This document shows, one piece after another, positions 54,685 to 64,000 of a DNA stretch of 64,000 nt. How positions within the stretch are numbered: position 1 is the stretch's first letter; every line of letters begins with the position of its first letter. This stretch comes from Trichaptum fuscoviolaceum (taxonomy: Eukaryota; Basidiomycota; Agaricomycetes; Hymenochaetales; Trichaptaceae): NCBI GenBank assembly GCA_910574455.1, contig CAJSYZ010000005.1:7378001-7442000 (forward strand). The letters are read 5' to 3'. The notes beneath the pieces are model-generated. The model was given only the letters and a program-made list of their open reading frames with translations. It was not told where the DNA came from and searched no databases. A program made the translations under genes and the position numbers.

Positions 54685-55247
54685 ATGGACGATGAAATAG
54701 CAACTTACATGTCTTAGTGAGTACTTCTTCGGCCCTATATCTTCGGTGATCGGTTGAGCAATTATTCCCAGTCTCACCAGGCAATACATATCACTAGCTG
54801 TCACAAGTGAGTAGACTATCATTGTATAACCTTTCCTACAGCTTTCATTCGTTTTGCTCAGCTGTCGTGGTTTTCGACCATATCCTCACACTTACAGACG
54901 AAATTCAAGCAATATGGTTGACTAGATGTACCATGGCAACTGTAATCTTTCTCGTCAATCGATATCTCGCCCTAGTGGGATACATCGCGGCCACGTACAT
55001 AGCCGGAATCGCCACTGAAAGATCATCGCCTTACTACGTCCAAGTAGGTAGACTTTTGAAGTTTAGTGTGCTCAATTAATACCGTATATTCTGTATACCC
55101 ACTTAGAGCCAGTTTGGGTATGTTTAATACACTTCTTATATTTGCGCTTCGTTATGTACCAACTTCATTGCAGCAATAGTGATCTCTGCGCCGTACCGGG
55201 ATTGCCCGTTCTCATCTTGCCACTCATGAACCAAGTATCTATTGTAG
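54685..55247 (+). pseudogene. DUF6533 copy #5, 5' fragment
   Basis: Starts MDDEIATYMS (54685), splices (GTGAGT to CCCAG) to YLTRQYISLAVT and on to TVVVFDHILTLTDEIQAIWL and FLVNRYLALVGYIAATYIAG, the complete DUF6533 core. A weak later exon may end in LPLMNQVSIV (about 55247). The following blocks (TLRTYALY, FDV...RTW, LSRLILNLR) are missing; instead the DNA continues into an unrelated minus-strand frame and a simple repeat. It is a truncated copy, unlikely to form the full membrane bundle. Confidence 0.65.
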
Positions 55248-55483
55248 GTAAGGTCATTATTATCTACTGTAAAGCTTTTACGTGTGACTTGCTTGGCGTC
55301 AAAGTCCGGATAAGTGATGGTCACGGTAGAGATGATGAGGTTCATGATGCAGCACGGGACCTCGTGAAACAACTGGAGGCTGGCAATCATCGCATCTGAC
55401 TGCGACGGGAACTGTACATAGCTACTCGTTTCCTTGCAGAGTGCACCAGTATTGATGAATGGTCGTGAACCTTCTGAAGACAT
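55136..55483 (-). CDS. Possible small gene, 115 residues, unknown
   Basis: An uninterrupted frame begins MSSEGSRPFINTGALCKETS and contains CCIMNLIISTVTITYPDFDA and NRYLVHEWQDENGQ. The ATG context (CGAGCATGTC) is fair and third positions favour C and T/G in the middle of the frame, as in real genes here. It overlaps the decayed end of DUF6533 #5 on the other strand, so it may be chance or an inserted gene piece. No family recognised and no signal peptide. Confidence 0.35.
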   Translation of the reverse strand: MSSEGSRPFINTGALCKETSSYVQFPSQSDAMIASLQLFHEVPCCIMNLIISTVTITYPDFDAKQVTRKSFTVDNNDLTYNRYLVHEWQDENGQSRYGAEITIAAMKLVHNEAQI

Positions 55484-55542
55484 GCTCGAGAAAAGTGTAG
55501 AGAATTTAGTAGTGTTGTCGGCTCAGCGTTGTCACAGTTCAC

Positions 55543-55701
55543 TGCCAGTGGCACGACTCGGAGCGTGTGAGAATTGAGTAGTACTAATAGTAGTAGTAGT
55601 ACTTAAATTAGTAATAGTACTTACTAGTACTAAGTTACTACTAGTAGTAGTATGCACCTTATTAACTGCTCCAGATTTGGAAGGTGACTGCCACTGGCAC
55701 G
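55543..55701. repeat. AGT/ACT trinucleotide foldback between 11-bp inverted repeats
   Basis: TGCCAGTGGCA (55543-55553) and its reverse complement TGCCACTGGCA (55689-55699) bound a stretch of interleaved AGT, ACT and TAG/CTA units that can fold on itself. Similar GCCAGTGG and CCAAATCTGGA pieces occur near 14990-15030. It may be a small MITE. Confidence 0.55.
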
Positions 55702-56268
55702 CGTGGGTGTTCGAGTTGCACACTGAGTCCTTTCGTTGTCACCATGATTAAGGAGTCTGTCTTTCACCTCTAAGTAAAATCATGCCTCCACTAAGCCAGA
55801 TCTCGGCGGACTGCGGCTGAAACATTGTCATCTCAGCTATTGACATCCTGTGTCATTCGTCGAAGACTAGGTCGTCGAGATTAACCTGAGTGGGATTCGT
55901 TCAAAGCAATGGCTACTATAGTATTATAGGACGCGACGATTTAGATAATAGTTTCCGAGTTCGAGTCGTTCATTCGCTTTACTGGGCCCTGGCTGCTTCT
56001 ACTACTGACGCAGAAACGCCTGAGTGTGCGATATCGGTGAGTGATATATATAATACTTAATAGGACCCCGCTAATGCTACTAGTCCTTGTGAATGATGGT
56101 GTCCTTGCCTCATTGATCTTCTCTTTGATACACACTGGGGTCCGTCAACCACATAATCTTATATAATACGACCGTTCCTAGTTTTGAAGTTGAGCTCCCC
56201 AGCGTCCTGATATCACTCGCGCTTAACATTATAAGCCATATACTTAGTACGCCAAGACCCTCTTATCC

Positions 56269-57920
56269 ATGTCCGGAGATCTCGTAGAAGCTGCTACCGA
56301 GCAAGCCATCAGATATACTTATGATTCGCAAGCATCTTCTCAATTCGGTTTCAGAGTAACAGTTCCCACTAATGACAAGCAATGTGATACTAGGCTATTG
56401 AACAAGTACATAACCCTGGCTTCCACAAGCAAGCAGTCGAAATTTAGCAAGTTCTGTTCTTTTAACTGATTATATCCAGCTATCGTGATCTTCGACCATT
56501 TTCTCACATTCTCCGATGAGATTCGAACCATCTGGTTAACAAGGTATACCATGACATCCGCGATCTTCATTATCAACCGGTATATATCTCTGGCGGGATA
56601 CATCGTGGTCGTATACTTCATATGTGTTCCTTTTGATCAAATCACGGTACGCCAAACAGCCTGAATGACACAATACCATTCTTATTCATTTTCTTTCAGC
56701 CGTATGTCATCTCATGCTACCTTTCTCGGATTATAATACCTATGAAAATAGTGGAGAATGCGAGAGATTTTCCAAGTTTATTGCTGTACTGGCGCTCATA
56801 AATCAATTGGCAATTGTGGGTGAGCTTTTTCATGTAGATAATTTGACAAGATATATTATTGATACCAATCCAGTTACAATGACTCTGAGGACATATGCAC
56901 TGTATCACAAAAACGTCACCGTCCTTTTTGCGACGAGTTTCTCTGGGCTTTATTGCATAGCTTTGACATCAGTAAGCCCTTACCTGTGCCTCTGTTGAAG
57001 CTCGAATTAACCCCGACAACAAGTATGTTATCTCTCACATATTTGGAGACCAAGTTACATTTACGATAGTAGACCAAAACTTTGATTGGACGGTGTACAA
57101 CGCATCCCCTTCCTGCAATACCGGTGTACACAACTTGTGGGTTTGTTATCCAGGTGAAATAAATGCCTGGCGCTGAATTTTTACTCAGATGTATGATTTT
57201 ACACCTTATACACCAAGATCATACTGTGACGCTATAGCAATCTTGCAGTATATTCACTGGCCATTACTTCTTCAGTTCTCTTCGATGTGGTCATTATTAT
57301 CCTCACTGCAGGTCGAACTTGGATTATTTTGTCGTCGGGCTCGGATATGCGGAGTTATTACCCCTTGTATTCCCTTTTACTCAGAGATGGTGAGGGTTGT
57401 AATTTGTTGCGGGGTATTCCCACTAACTAGTATTAAGGTTGTGCATATTTCATGTGAGTAATAATATTGTTCGAAGGACGACCAAGGGGAGGATGAAATA
57501 TCTCATGATAGTGTCATGATTGCTGCGAACACTTTTCCCTTCGCCTACTATGTAGCCCAGGTACGGAGCTAAACAAACGCCACTCCAAAAACGATGTTCT
57601 ACTTAATTTATTTCAGGCAGGTTATTATTCCTTCCCCATTCAAATGGGGTCGAACTCGATTATCGGACCAGCGTAAGACCCCTTCACGTCGTCGTGACCT
57701 TCAAGTACCGAATGGGCTTTAACCACTACTTTGTAGAGTCTCCGTTGTTCTTCTTTCTCGTCTCATCCTCAACTTGCGATTGGAGCATCAATACACGGCC
57801 CAGGGGGGCCTCACTATGGACTCCGTACCTTCTCGGATGCTGTTTGCTCCGAGGGTCCTTGGGAATCTGACTGCGGAGTTCCGAGATGATGACGAGGACG
57901 ACCGCGTGGAGGAAGAATAA
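56269..57920 (+). CDS. DUF6533 domain membrane protein, copy #6 (intact sister of #4)
   Basis: Starts MSGDLVEAATEQAIRYTYDS. The first 51-bp candidate intron has no stop and may be retained. RLLNKYITLAST leads, through an intron whose donor is GC (gcaag; #4 has gtaag), to TIVIFDHFLTFSDEIRTIWL and FIINRYISLAGYIVVVYF. Then come ERFSKFIAVLALINQLAIV, VTMTLRTYALYHKNVTVLFATSF and an extracellular loop with Cys (FGDQVTF...SPSCNTGVHNLWV). These are followed by AITSSVLFDVVIIILTAGRTWI, YYPLYSLLLRDG, and a last exon LSRLILNLRLEHQYTTQGGLT...LGNLTAEFRDDDEDD to TAA 57918-57920. All blocks are present. It is followed by the hairpin motif and the second F-box/NTase gene. Confidence 0.8.
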
Positions 57921-58202
57921 TTGCAGATGTCGATGATTATATCTTCAGAGATTATATACATTATTCTTCAAGTTCTAAATACACTCAAGTGGGGAAACTC
58001 TTGAAGCTTGCGGTGACCGCCTACTGCCGTCGACCGATGCTTAAGCTGAAGTAGAAACTAGTACATGAGTCGACCACCCCGCTCGGGCTTCTCGGTTTCC
58101 ATGTCTTCTTAGTATTACTTAGCATACATGTACACTAACAGAATTGCTCATCAGATACTGTAGTATGTGGATAGTAGGTAGTGCCGATTCGGCACCCTGT
58201 GT

Positions 58203-58229
58203 CCAAATAACCGAAAACGGATGTTTGGC
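58203..58229. repeat. Hairpin motif downstream of DUF6533 #6
   Basis: Imperfect inverted repeat with arms CCAAATAACCG and CGGATGTTTGG, same as at 53821 and (one-sided changes) 23266. Just before it, 58181-58195 is a perfect hairpin (GTGCCGA-T-TCGGCAC). It lies 99 bp before the F-box/NTase start. Confidence 0.75.
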
Positions 58230-58327
58230 TTTATGGTACTATTTTTGGATCACCTGTGTCTCAGACGGATAAAGGCTCGTGAAATTCAGGTTGGTCTCTT
58301 CCACCACCAGTGGTCATTCAGTACATC

Positions 58328-59651
58328 ATGTTTACCAAAACTCCTCTTATCCATCAACTATTTGATAGAGACTCAATATACGACTCTATCTTTGATAACT
58401 TGTCTCCTGGGAATATCTTTCGCGTTGGCCGAACTAGCAGGTTAGCGCAGCTGGCTGTCAAGGACTACAAGAAACGCGCTTGGGACATCGACAGACATCT
58501 GAGACGTTACTTTACGGACCCCACCGGCTTCCGTGTCTTGCAGGCACAGACTTCAGCAGTCATCTCTGGCTCAAGTGCACTTCAGTTTCTCGACAGAGAT
58601 TTCTACCCGGACTCCGACCTCGACCTCTACGTTGATATCAAAGACGCCGCAACGGTTTGCTCGTGGATCGAAGAGCACGGTGGAAAGGGGTACTATCTCA
58701 AACCTTCAGAGCTTCAGAAGGAATACGGGTGGGAGAGCACACAGATCATTCTTGACCACTTTGGCGAAAATGTTTTCCCGCTCGACTCGGATGCCCTTGA
58801 CAATGATGATGAAGAAGCTCAGGACTGGGGTGTTTACGCAGAAAACGCGATGAAGGCGGTTCTCAACTACTGGTCAGACAACGATGCAGACAGCAAACCT
58901 ATCCAAGTCCAGGTCATTGTCGGAAAATCTACTCCACTGGGGAGCATCCTCAATTTTCATTCAAGTGAGCTCAGTTGTTAGGTCACCAGCTCCTTCTAAT
59001 TTCCTTCGCATATATATAGCTGTTGTCATGAATGTGTTGACTTACCGAGCAGCCTACTCCTTCTTCCCTCGTGAAACGTTTGACAATCGGCGCGCAGTCC
59101 CTAAACAAGAAACTAAAGCTTTAGACGCTATAAGAAAGTATGCCGACCGAGGCTGGGAATTTATTTCTAGTACACTTCCAGCACGTTTGTCGCCTCACAA
59201 AAACTCAGAACTTCAGCGTCGTAAACGCTGGGTTGACGACTCCTATACATGGGTCCTTCCTTTCGATACGACTGGCGTAAAGGGCCGCCTTGGAGCCAAT
59301 GAAAACTCCCTTCTAACCTCACTTTCTTGTGATCCATTCACCATAAATGGCTTTGATTTTATCAATGACATAGGCGGGATGAAGATCGAATTTGACATAT
59401 TTTCCATACCTTCATTCCATAACAGCTACACAACGAACCGAGAATTTGGTTGGAAGCTATTCAAGATGTGTCTTTCATTAGCTGGAATGATGCGGGATTT
59501 ACCTACCCTCACTTTGTTAGAAAGGTGTGAATTCTCCATTATGTCTGTACGCACTCTGAAAGTTTTGGATAGGAACGATCGTGCCTTGATAGTGTTAAAA
59601 GATGTCTGCGAGAAATATTGCAACTGCAAAACCTCCGACGAACGTGCGTAA
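58328..59651 (+). CDS. F-box-like / nucleotidyltransferase-fold protein, copy 2
   Basis: Paralogue of 23403-24944, intact in its main part. It starts MFTKTPLIHQLFDRDSIYDS, with the F-box-like LSPGNIFRVGRTSR, then the helical KDYKKRAWDIDRHLRRYFTDP, and the NTase signature ISGSSALQFLDRDFYPDSDLDLYVD (Gly-Ser and two Asp). After an intron ending at about 59019 come AVVMNVLTYRAAYSFFPRET, a WEFIS block, RRKRWVDDSYTWVLPFDTTG, LSCDPFTINGFDFI and FDIFSIPSFHNSY. A 48-bp intron (about 59525-59572) is a multiple of three and may be spliced as in copy 1. The frame stops at 59651, but by analogy with copy 1 a further intron may lead to a last exon from about 59720 to at most 60151. The C-terminus is thus open. 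Function unknown. Confidence 0.75.
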
Positions 59652-60293
59652 GATCTTATGGTTTCGAAGAGACGATTATAACTTATGTTTAATCTCAAGT
59701 TTTCAATTCACCTAGAGGTGAATGTAAAGCATACACGCAGATGAGAGCACTATCCAGCTTTCTATTGCATGTACCCGGCCCAGGTGAAGAGATATCGAAA
59801 GCCAGCGTACGTCAGGCTAGTCATTGTACGCCATCAGATACACTAACTATACTGAAACAGAGATCAGAAGACGTGCTCAAGCTTTCGTCCCCGATAAGCT
59901 CAATTTCTGTGAGGACTTTTCTTCCGTTTCTTATTTCTCTCTCACTAATGAGTTTCGGTAGTGATTTTGGGCCGATTGTGCTATCTAGAGAATTATTCTC
60001 GTCTATACATATGATACATCTATCCAGAACTCTTCCAATGATAGTTATTGGTATAGAGCTGGGCTTCTGGCAAGTCATCACTCCTGTGAAAAATGTTGTC
60101 TTTTACGGGAAGACTTTACTTTCAATATGTTCACTTCCCTGCAAACGTTAGACTGGCATAGAGCTTTGTAGTCTTGTTCTTTTCGACCAGTGTATTATTT
60201 AATAAAATAAATCAAGCAATAACATTACATTTATGAGCCTCATAACTTAATTTGCATCTCGAACATAACGCAGAAGCGACTTCGTGACTAATG
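59652..60293. other. Possible C-terminal exon of the F-box/NTase gene
   Basis: After an acceptor at about 59717, an open frame (to 60151) reads YTQMRALSSFLLHV..., weakly like copy 1's C-terminus. The rest shows no domain and a minus frame overlaps it. The right end is the 3' UTR of the minus-strand hydrolase. Confidence 0.3.
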
Positions 60294-63200
60294 CTATGAA
60301 CCTTCTCTTTCTAATATCGAATCATACATGGGAGGCGCTTCTTGAGCTTCCCCCCGCTCCTGTCTAATGCGTTCAATTTCTCTCCTTAAATCCTCCACCT
60401 CCAATCTTAGATCTGGGTTGGCATCACGCGCACCGGAGACTGGAATAGGATTGCTGTGTCCCTCCGTGGACGAACCTATTGCTCTTGCAGACACAGATGC
60501 ACTAGGCATAGAATCGGAAAGTTTTGTATCTTCGATATTGAGTAATACCTGTCTCTGCTTCTCGAGCGCAGCGCTGTTCATCGGCGGGAAATCACTGAGT
60601 GAAACATCCGACACCATAGGCGAGCCCAAGGATGACGGTGTACTTTCGGTAGACAGTTCATAACTCTGCCGCAACGAGGCGGGAGATTTGAATCGTGCCG
60701 TTTGCGTAGACAAAGTGCGCCGGCTCTCAGTGGTGGAGAGCTGTGACATCGGTGCAAACGGCTCCACGATCGCTTCCGACGAACGCTTGGAGATGTGCAA
60801 ACGTCCCTTTCGCTGAGCGAAAACGTTTCCGGCACCCAATCGTCGACGGCGTATAAAAAAGTATATAGCGCCGACGATTGCAGCAGATGTGGTGACTCCA
60901 ACTACGACGAGGCCGGCGATAGCCCCTACATTTTTAGAGCGCCTATTGCCCCCGCTGAGACCCGTGCTACCATGACCGCCCGACGGATTTAATTTGATAG
61001 GCACACTGAATCACAGTTAGTACGTGTGCCCATGAATCGAATGAGACAAGAACTGACTTGTTAGCTAGTAGTGCGAACATAGCTCCCTGAGCAGGACTGT
61101 CAGATAGATCATCCATCAGAATAAGCTGCGCGGCGTTCTAGAAGAAATGGTAGCACCTCGATGATCCAGTGATCTGATCTGAAGTAACAGGATTATATAC
61201 AACCTCAAACGGTTGGTTCTGTTTATTTGATGATGCATATTCGTGAAGTTGGGTTATCAGTCCGTCTCTCACGGTCTCGTCGGACACTATGGCCGCGATG
61301 AACATCATCCAGTCTAGTATTACCACATCATGTCAGTGAGCGATCCACGGGAGGTGATAGCTAATGACTCGCCGGTTCTCGTCATAAAAGTACTGTTACT
61401 GACCAAGGGGAGGCCGAACTCGGTTGGATCTGTTGAATTGAAGAAATGGTCAGCATCTGGGTTTTCCTTTGCGTTGTAAGTGGCTGACCTAGTCTGGATT
61501 TATAGAAAGTCGTTTGGATATCGAAATCCTTGATACCAGCATAATTATAGGCAATGCACCTACAGAATATAGGAGACTGCTCACAGAGTCAGGTAAAAGA
61601 TTGAGCTGAAGTAGCTTGTGCGCGTATAAGTTGTATGTCAGCGAGTATGAGCTATCCTGTCCATATTGACTCATGATGTGACTCTGGTCTGACGAGAAAG
61701 CTACCGCTCTCCATTGTTGAGTATAGTTAGTCGAAACAGTCTGAGAGGGAGTTAAAGACACAGTCCATAGACGACACAAATGAGTATATTACCCACCTCG
61801 TAGTGAGTTGCGTCATTGCTTTGACCAACTACCGAGCTTATCTTCGCCATTGCTCCAATACCAATGATACCCTTAAGAGCGAGGTTCGTCTGATTGATAG
61901 CCGAAATTCTATCAGAAAGGGACGGGCTTCTACAAGTATGATTAACAGTTGGTTCGTTGCATTTCCGGAAAGACGATCACGCTTACTGGCTTTCTGGTGC
62001 AAGAGAGTTGTTGACCAGGTAATCAGCCCATCCCCTGAGTAGATTGTACTGCAACAGGTTAAGGGCTTGGAAGTCAAAGGACAGTAGTAGATGAAGACCC
62101 ACATGTTGGTAGAGCAGAGTAGTGTCCCCGGACCGTTGCGCATGCGCATACGTCATTATTAACATGTTGCCGGTTTCTGCACCTTGGGTTCGCAAGATGA
62201 CGATACATTGAGATAGCGAATTACTTACGCTCAATGCCTTCATTATGTTCTTCGTTGTTACCAATTGCCATGGAATAGTTAGTACCTACGAGCGATCGGT
62301 CAGCAGCCTTGAACAAACAGGTTTAGCGATCAATTACCAATGTCAATAGCAGCATATGGATTCGGATACAAATTGCTCTCTTGGTACTCCAGGAGTGGCC
62401 TCAGCAAATATCCGAGGAGACTAGAGTTGAGATAAAGATATATGGGTGAAGCGGCGTATAGAACGTCAACACAGTTTACTCTGGACAGATTGATAGGTAT
62501 CAGGGAACTGAAACGAGAGATTCGAGACATACCCTCCTGAGCCTATACCCCCAGCGCCCCTCATGAAAGCCTTTATATCAGAGGCATTCAAGTTCCCTGC
62601 GCTATCCTGTCCGACCGTGATGTCTATAGCACCCATCGCTTGTCGAGTTGTCAGCGCAAGAAGGTCATAGTAGTTGGTTGAGATCTGGCTTCCATCGTGA
62701 AGTATCTGGTTATCTAGAGCGATGGCATTGTCTAGAGCGGTTTCGAAGCCATTGAGGACGCCTAGAATCTGCGTAGTGGAGATAAGCGTCTGTTTGCCAC
62801 CCAAATGTAAGCTGACGAACCGCGTCATGTATGCCAGAGTAGGCAGACCAATAGTAGGCTCTCCGCTCCTCCAGTTGACCGATAGAGTTTCTGAATTTAA
62901 TAACCGGATCCCGAACGACACCAATAGCCCATACAACTGGCTCAGATGTATTCTGAATTATACCTAGGTCCAAGGCAAAGGAGAGGGTATCAAAGAAAGG
63001 ACTGCAATGTGTCAGCGCAAGCAGTATAGCCGATAATCAGAAACCACAAACACTCCGACGGGATGAAACATTGGATCGACTGTATTGTTTAGAACTGATC
63101 CGTTTCCAAACGCACTCCTCAACGGAGTAGCATTTTCAATTTGCCAGGATATCCCGCTCCTCTACTCATCGTCAGTCTATTCGTTTTCCTTTCTCTGTAA

Positions 63201-64000
63201 AAAACGTACGTTCAGCATGGCATGATATGCAACTCCATCCATGGGTCGATCGTTAATCTCTTGGAAAGGACTTGGTGCAGTCAATTGAGTTTGGAGATAG
63301 ACTACAGAGTTATCGTCGGTTGCGCTCCAGTTTGATTGCAGGTTGTTATCACCACCCATCCATTCTATTCGCATTCGGCTCAGTGTATATTATTATACTA
63401 TGAGAGAAAGCACAGACCTCCAGTTATATCGCTGTACACTTTGATTGCGTGTGTTGCATTCGACGTAATGGATAGGTAGTAATAAGAGAAGGGCAGTGAT
63501 TGTTGTACAAGATCATTCGGCTAAATGGCAGGTTATCAAAACATGATGAACAGTGTGGAGCAAAATGGCGAGCTGCGTACCGCTACAGGACTAAGGTACG
63601 TCGCATTAACTAACACAGGCCCGGCTTCGAACAGAATGGAAGTACGGGTAGGAGTCATCAAAACAGCCGTTTGATTCGCTATGTTCATTCCAGTGTGAAA
63701 TGAACCCATGATTTGGTACGGTATGCCATCCACTGTGAGAGCAGAGAACCAGCCCAAAGTCTGTGCTCACAGGTCAGTGAATTACGACTTCCGCATCACA
63801 GACGCAATGGATACTCACTGCAAGAGAAGCTGCCCCAATTCTAGGCCAGGAGCTGCTAACAGGCTGTGGCCCGTTGCCTTGAGGGTCCCACGCGTTCACA
63901 TACGGAGTTTTGACAGCCAGAGGAAATGAAGGTGCGTTGAAGGGAGTGGCTGTCCAGTTCACAGGTCCCTTCTGCGCGAAAACGAACGATTCGAAGGCCA
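60294..64000 (-). CDS. GtaA/DUF4965-type glutaminase-like hydrolase with C-terminal membrane anchor (5' end outside window)
   Basis: The minus strand from the window edge reads FNAPSFPLAVKTPYVNAWDP, LGWFSALTVDGIPYQIMGSF, PTRTSILFEAGPVLVNATYLSP and MRIEWMGGDNNLQSNWSATD, then many further exons. Among these are PVVWAIGVVRDPVIKFRN, RRAYYWSAYS, TTRQAMGAIDITVGQD, NPYAAIDIG, SGNMLIMTYAHAQRSGD, WADYLVNNSL and LDWMMFIAAI. The L-A-V-(R/K)-[ST]-PYxxxW start, the G-x-x-x-x-x-x-DY domain and the TRQ...AxDI motifs match fungal glutaminase A/DUF4965-DUF5127 proteins, secreted or wall-bound six-hairpin-type hydrolases. After the domain, VGAIAGLVVVGVTTSAAIVGAIYFFIRRRR is a single membrane helix, followed by a 170-residue Ser-rich cytosolic tail ending at TAG 60296-60294. 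A surface-anchored enzyme is inferred. The signal peptide lies beyond 64000. Confidence 0.85.

Noticed and set aside
59821..60081. 86-codon minus frame after the F-box/NTase gene
   Set aside because: Overlaps a possible plus-strand exon; neither is supported strongly, and no motif is visible.

Overview
The window is nuclear DNA from a filamentous basidiomycete, most likely an Agaricomycete. The genes are split by many short (about 45-65 bp) GT-AG introns. They encode families expanded in Agaricomycetes: six DUF6533 membrane-protein copies, two F-box/nucleotidyltransferase-like proteins, small thaumatin-like, DUF7137 and GtaA-type proteins. The retrotransposon is a fungal chromodomain Ty3/gypsy element. 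The species cannot be named from sequence alone.

Layout. 0-5 kb: a decayed cyclin relic, a tRNA-like Pol III module, DUF6533 copy #1, a truncated kinase leader and a thaumatin-like gene (-). 5.7-11.7 kb: a Ybp2/ALF4/glomulin-like gene, a DUF7137 gene and an FCY2-type purine/cytosine permease. 11.9-15.2 kb: DUF6533 #2 (-), a foldback transposon with a 9-bp target duplication and a dispersed repeat. 15.9-20.4 kb: cyclophilin A, a tail-anchored-looking membrane protein and an SDR (-) whose catalytic Tyr position reads His. 21.3-24.9 kb: DUF6533 #3 followed by an F-box/NTase gene. 25.4-28 kb: an NFKBIL1-like gene, then a symmetric element with outward-facing tRNA-like heads around a captured Pmc1-type calcium-ATPase fragment. 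29-38.2 kb: an MFS monocarboxylate-type transporter, an LtrA-like membrane protein, an FAD monooxygenase (-) and a small Lys-rich protein (-).

38.9-58 kb is an array of duplicated DUF6533 units. Copy #4 is a transposon sink. It holds two copies of a 758-bp TA-flanked Tc1/mariner-type MITE, one of them split by two solo LTRs (0.5 and 2.5 kb). It also holds a third solo LTR that carries a nested 493-bp TRIM, and a complete 6.6-kb gypsy element with LTRs identical by eye. Almost every insertion has a readable target-site duplication. The uninterrupted sister copy #6 at 56.3-57.9 kb serves as the empty-site control. Copy #5 is a 5' fragment. Copy #6 is again followed by an F-box/NTase gene, so the DUF6533 + F-box/NTase pair exists twice in the same order and orientation. 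The window ends inside a GtaA/DUF4965-type secreted or surface hydrolase (-) with a C-terminal membrane anchor.

There is no obvious metabolic cluster. The strongest candidate for something undescribed is the duplicated DUF6533 + F-box/NTase module, with its conserved imperfect hairpin between the two genes. Next are the Pol III-promoter-bearing elements (the TRIM and the composite element) and the gene-fragment capture. All coordinates come from reading by eye; intron borders are inferred from splice signals and family conservation.
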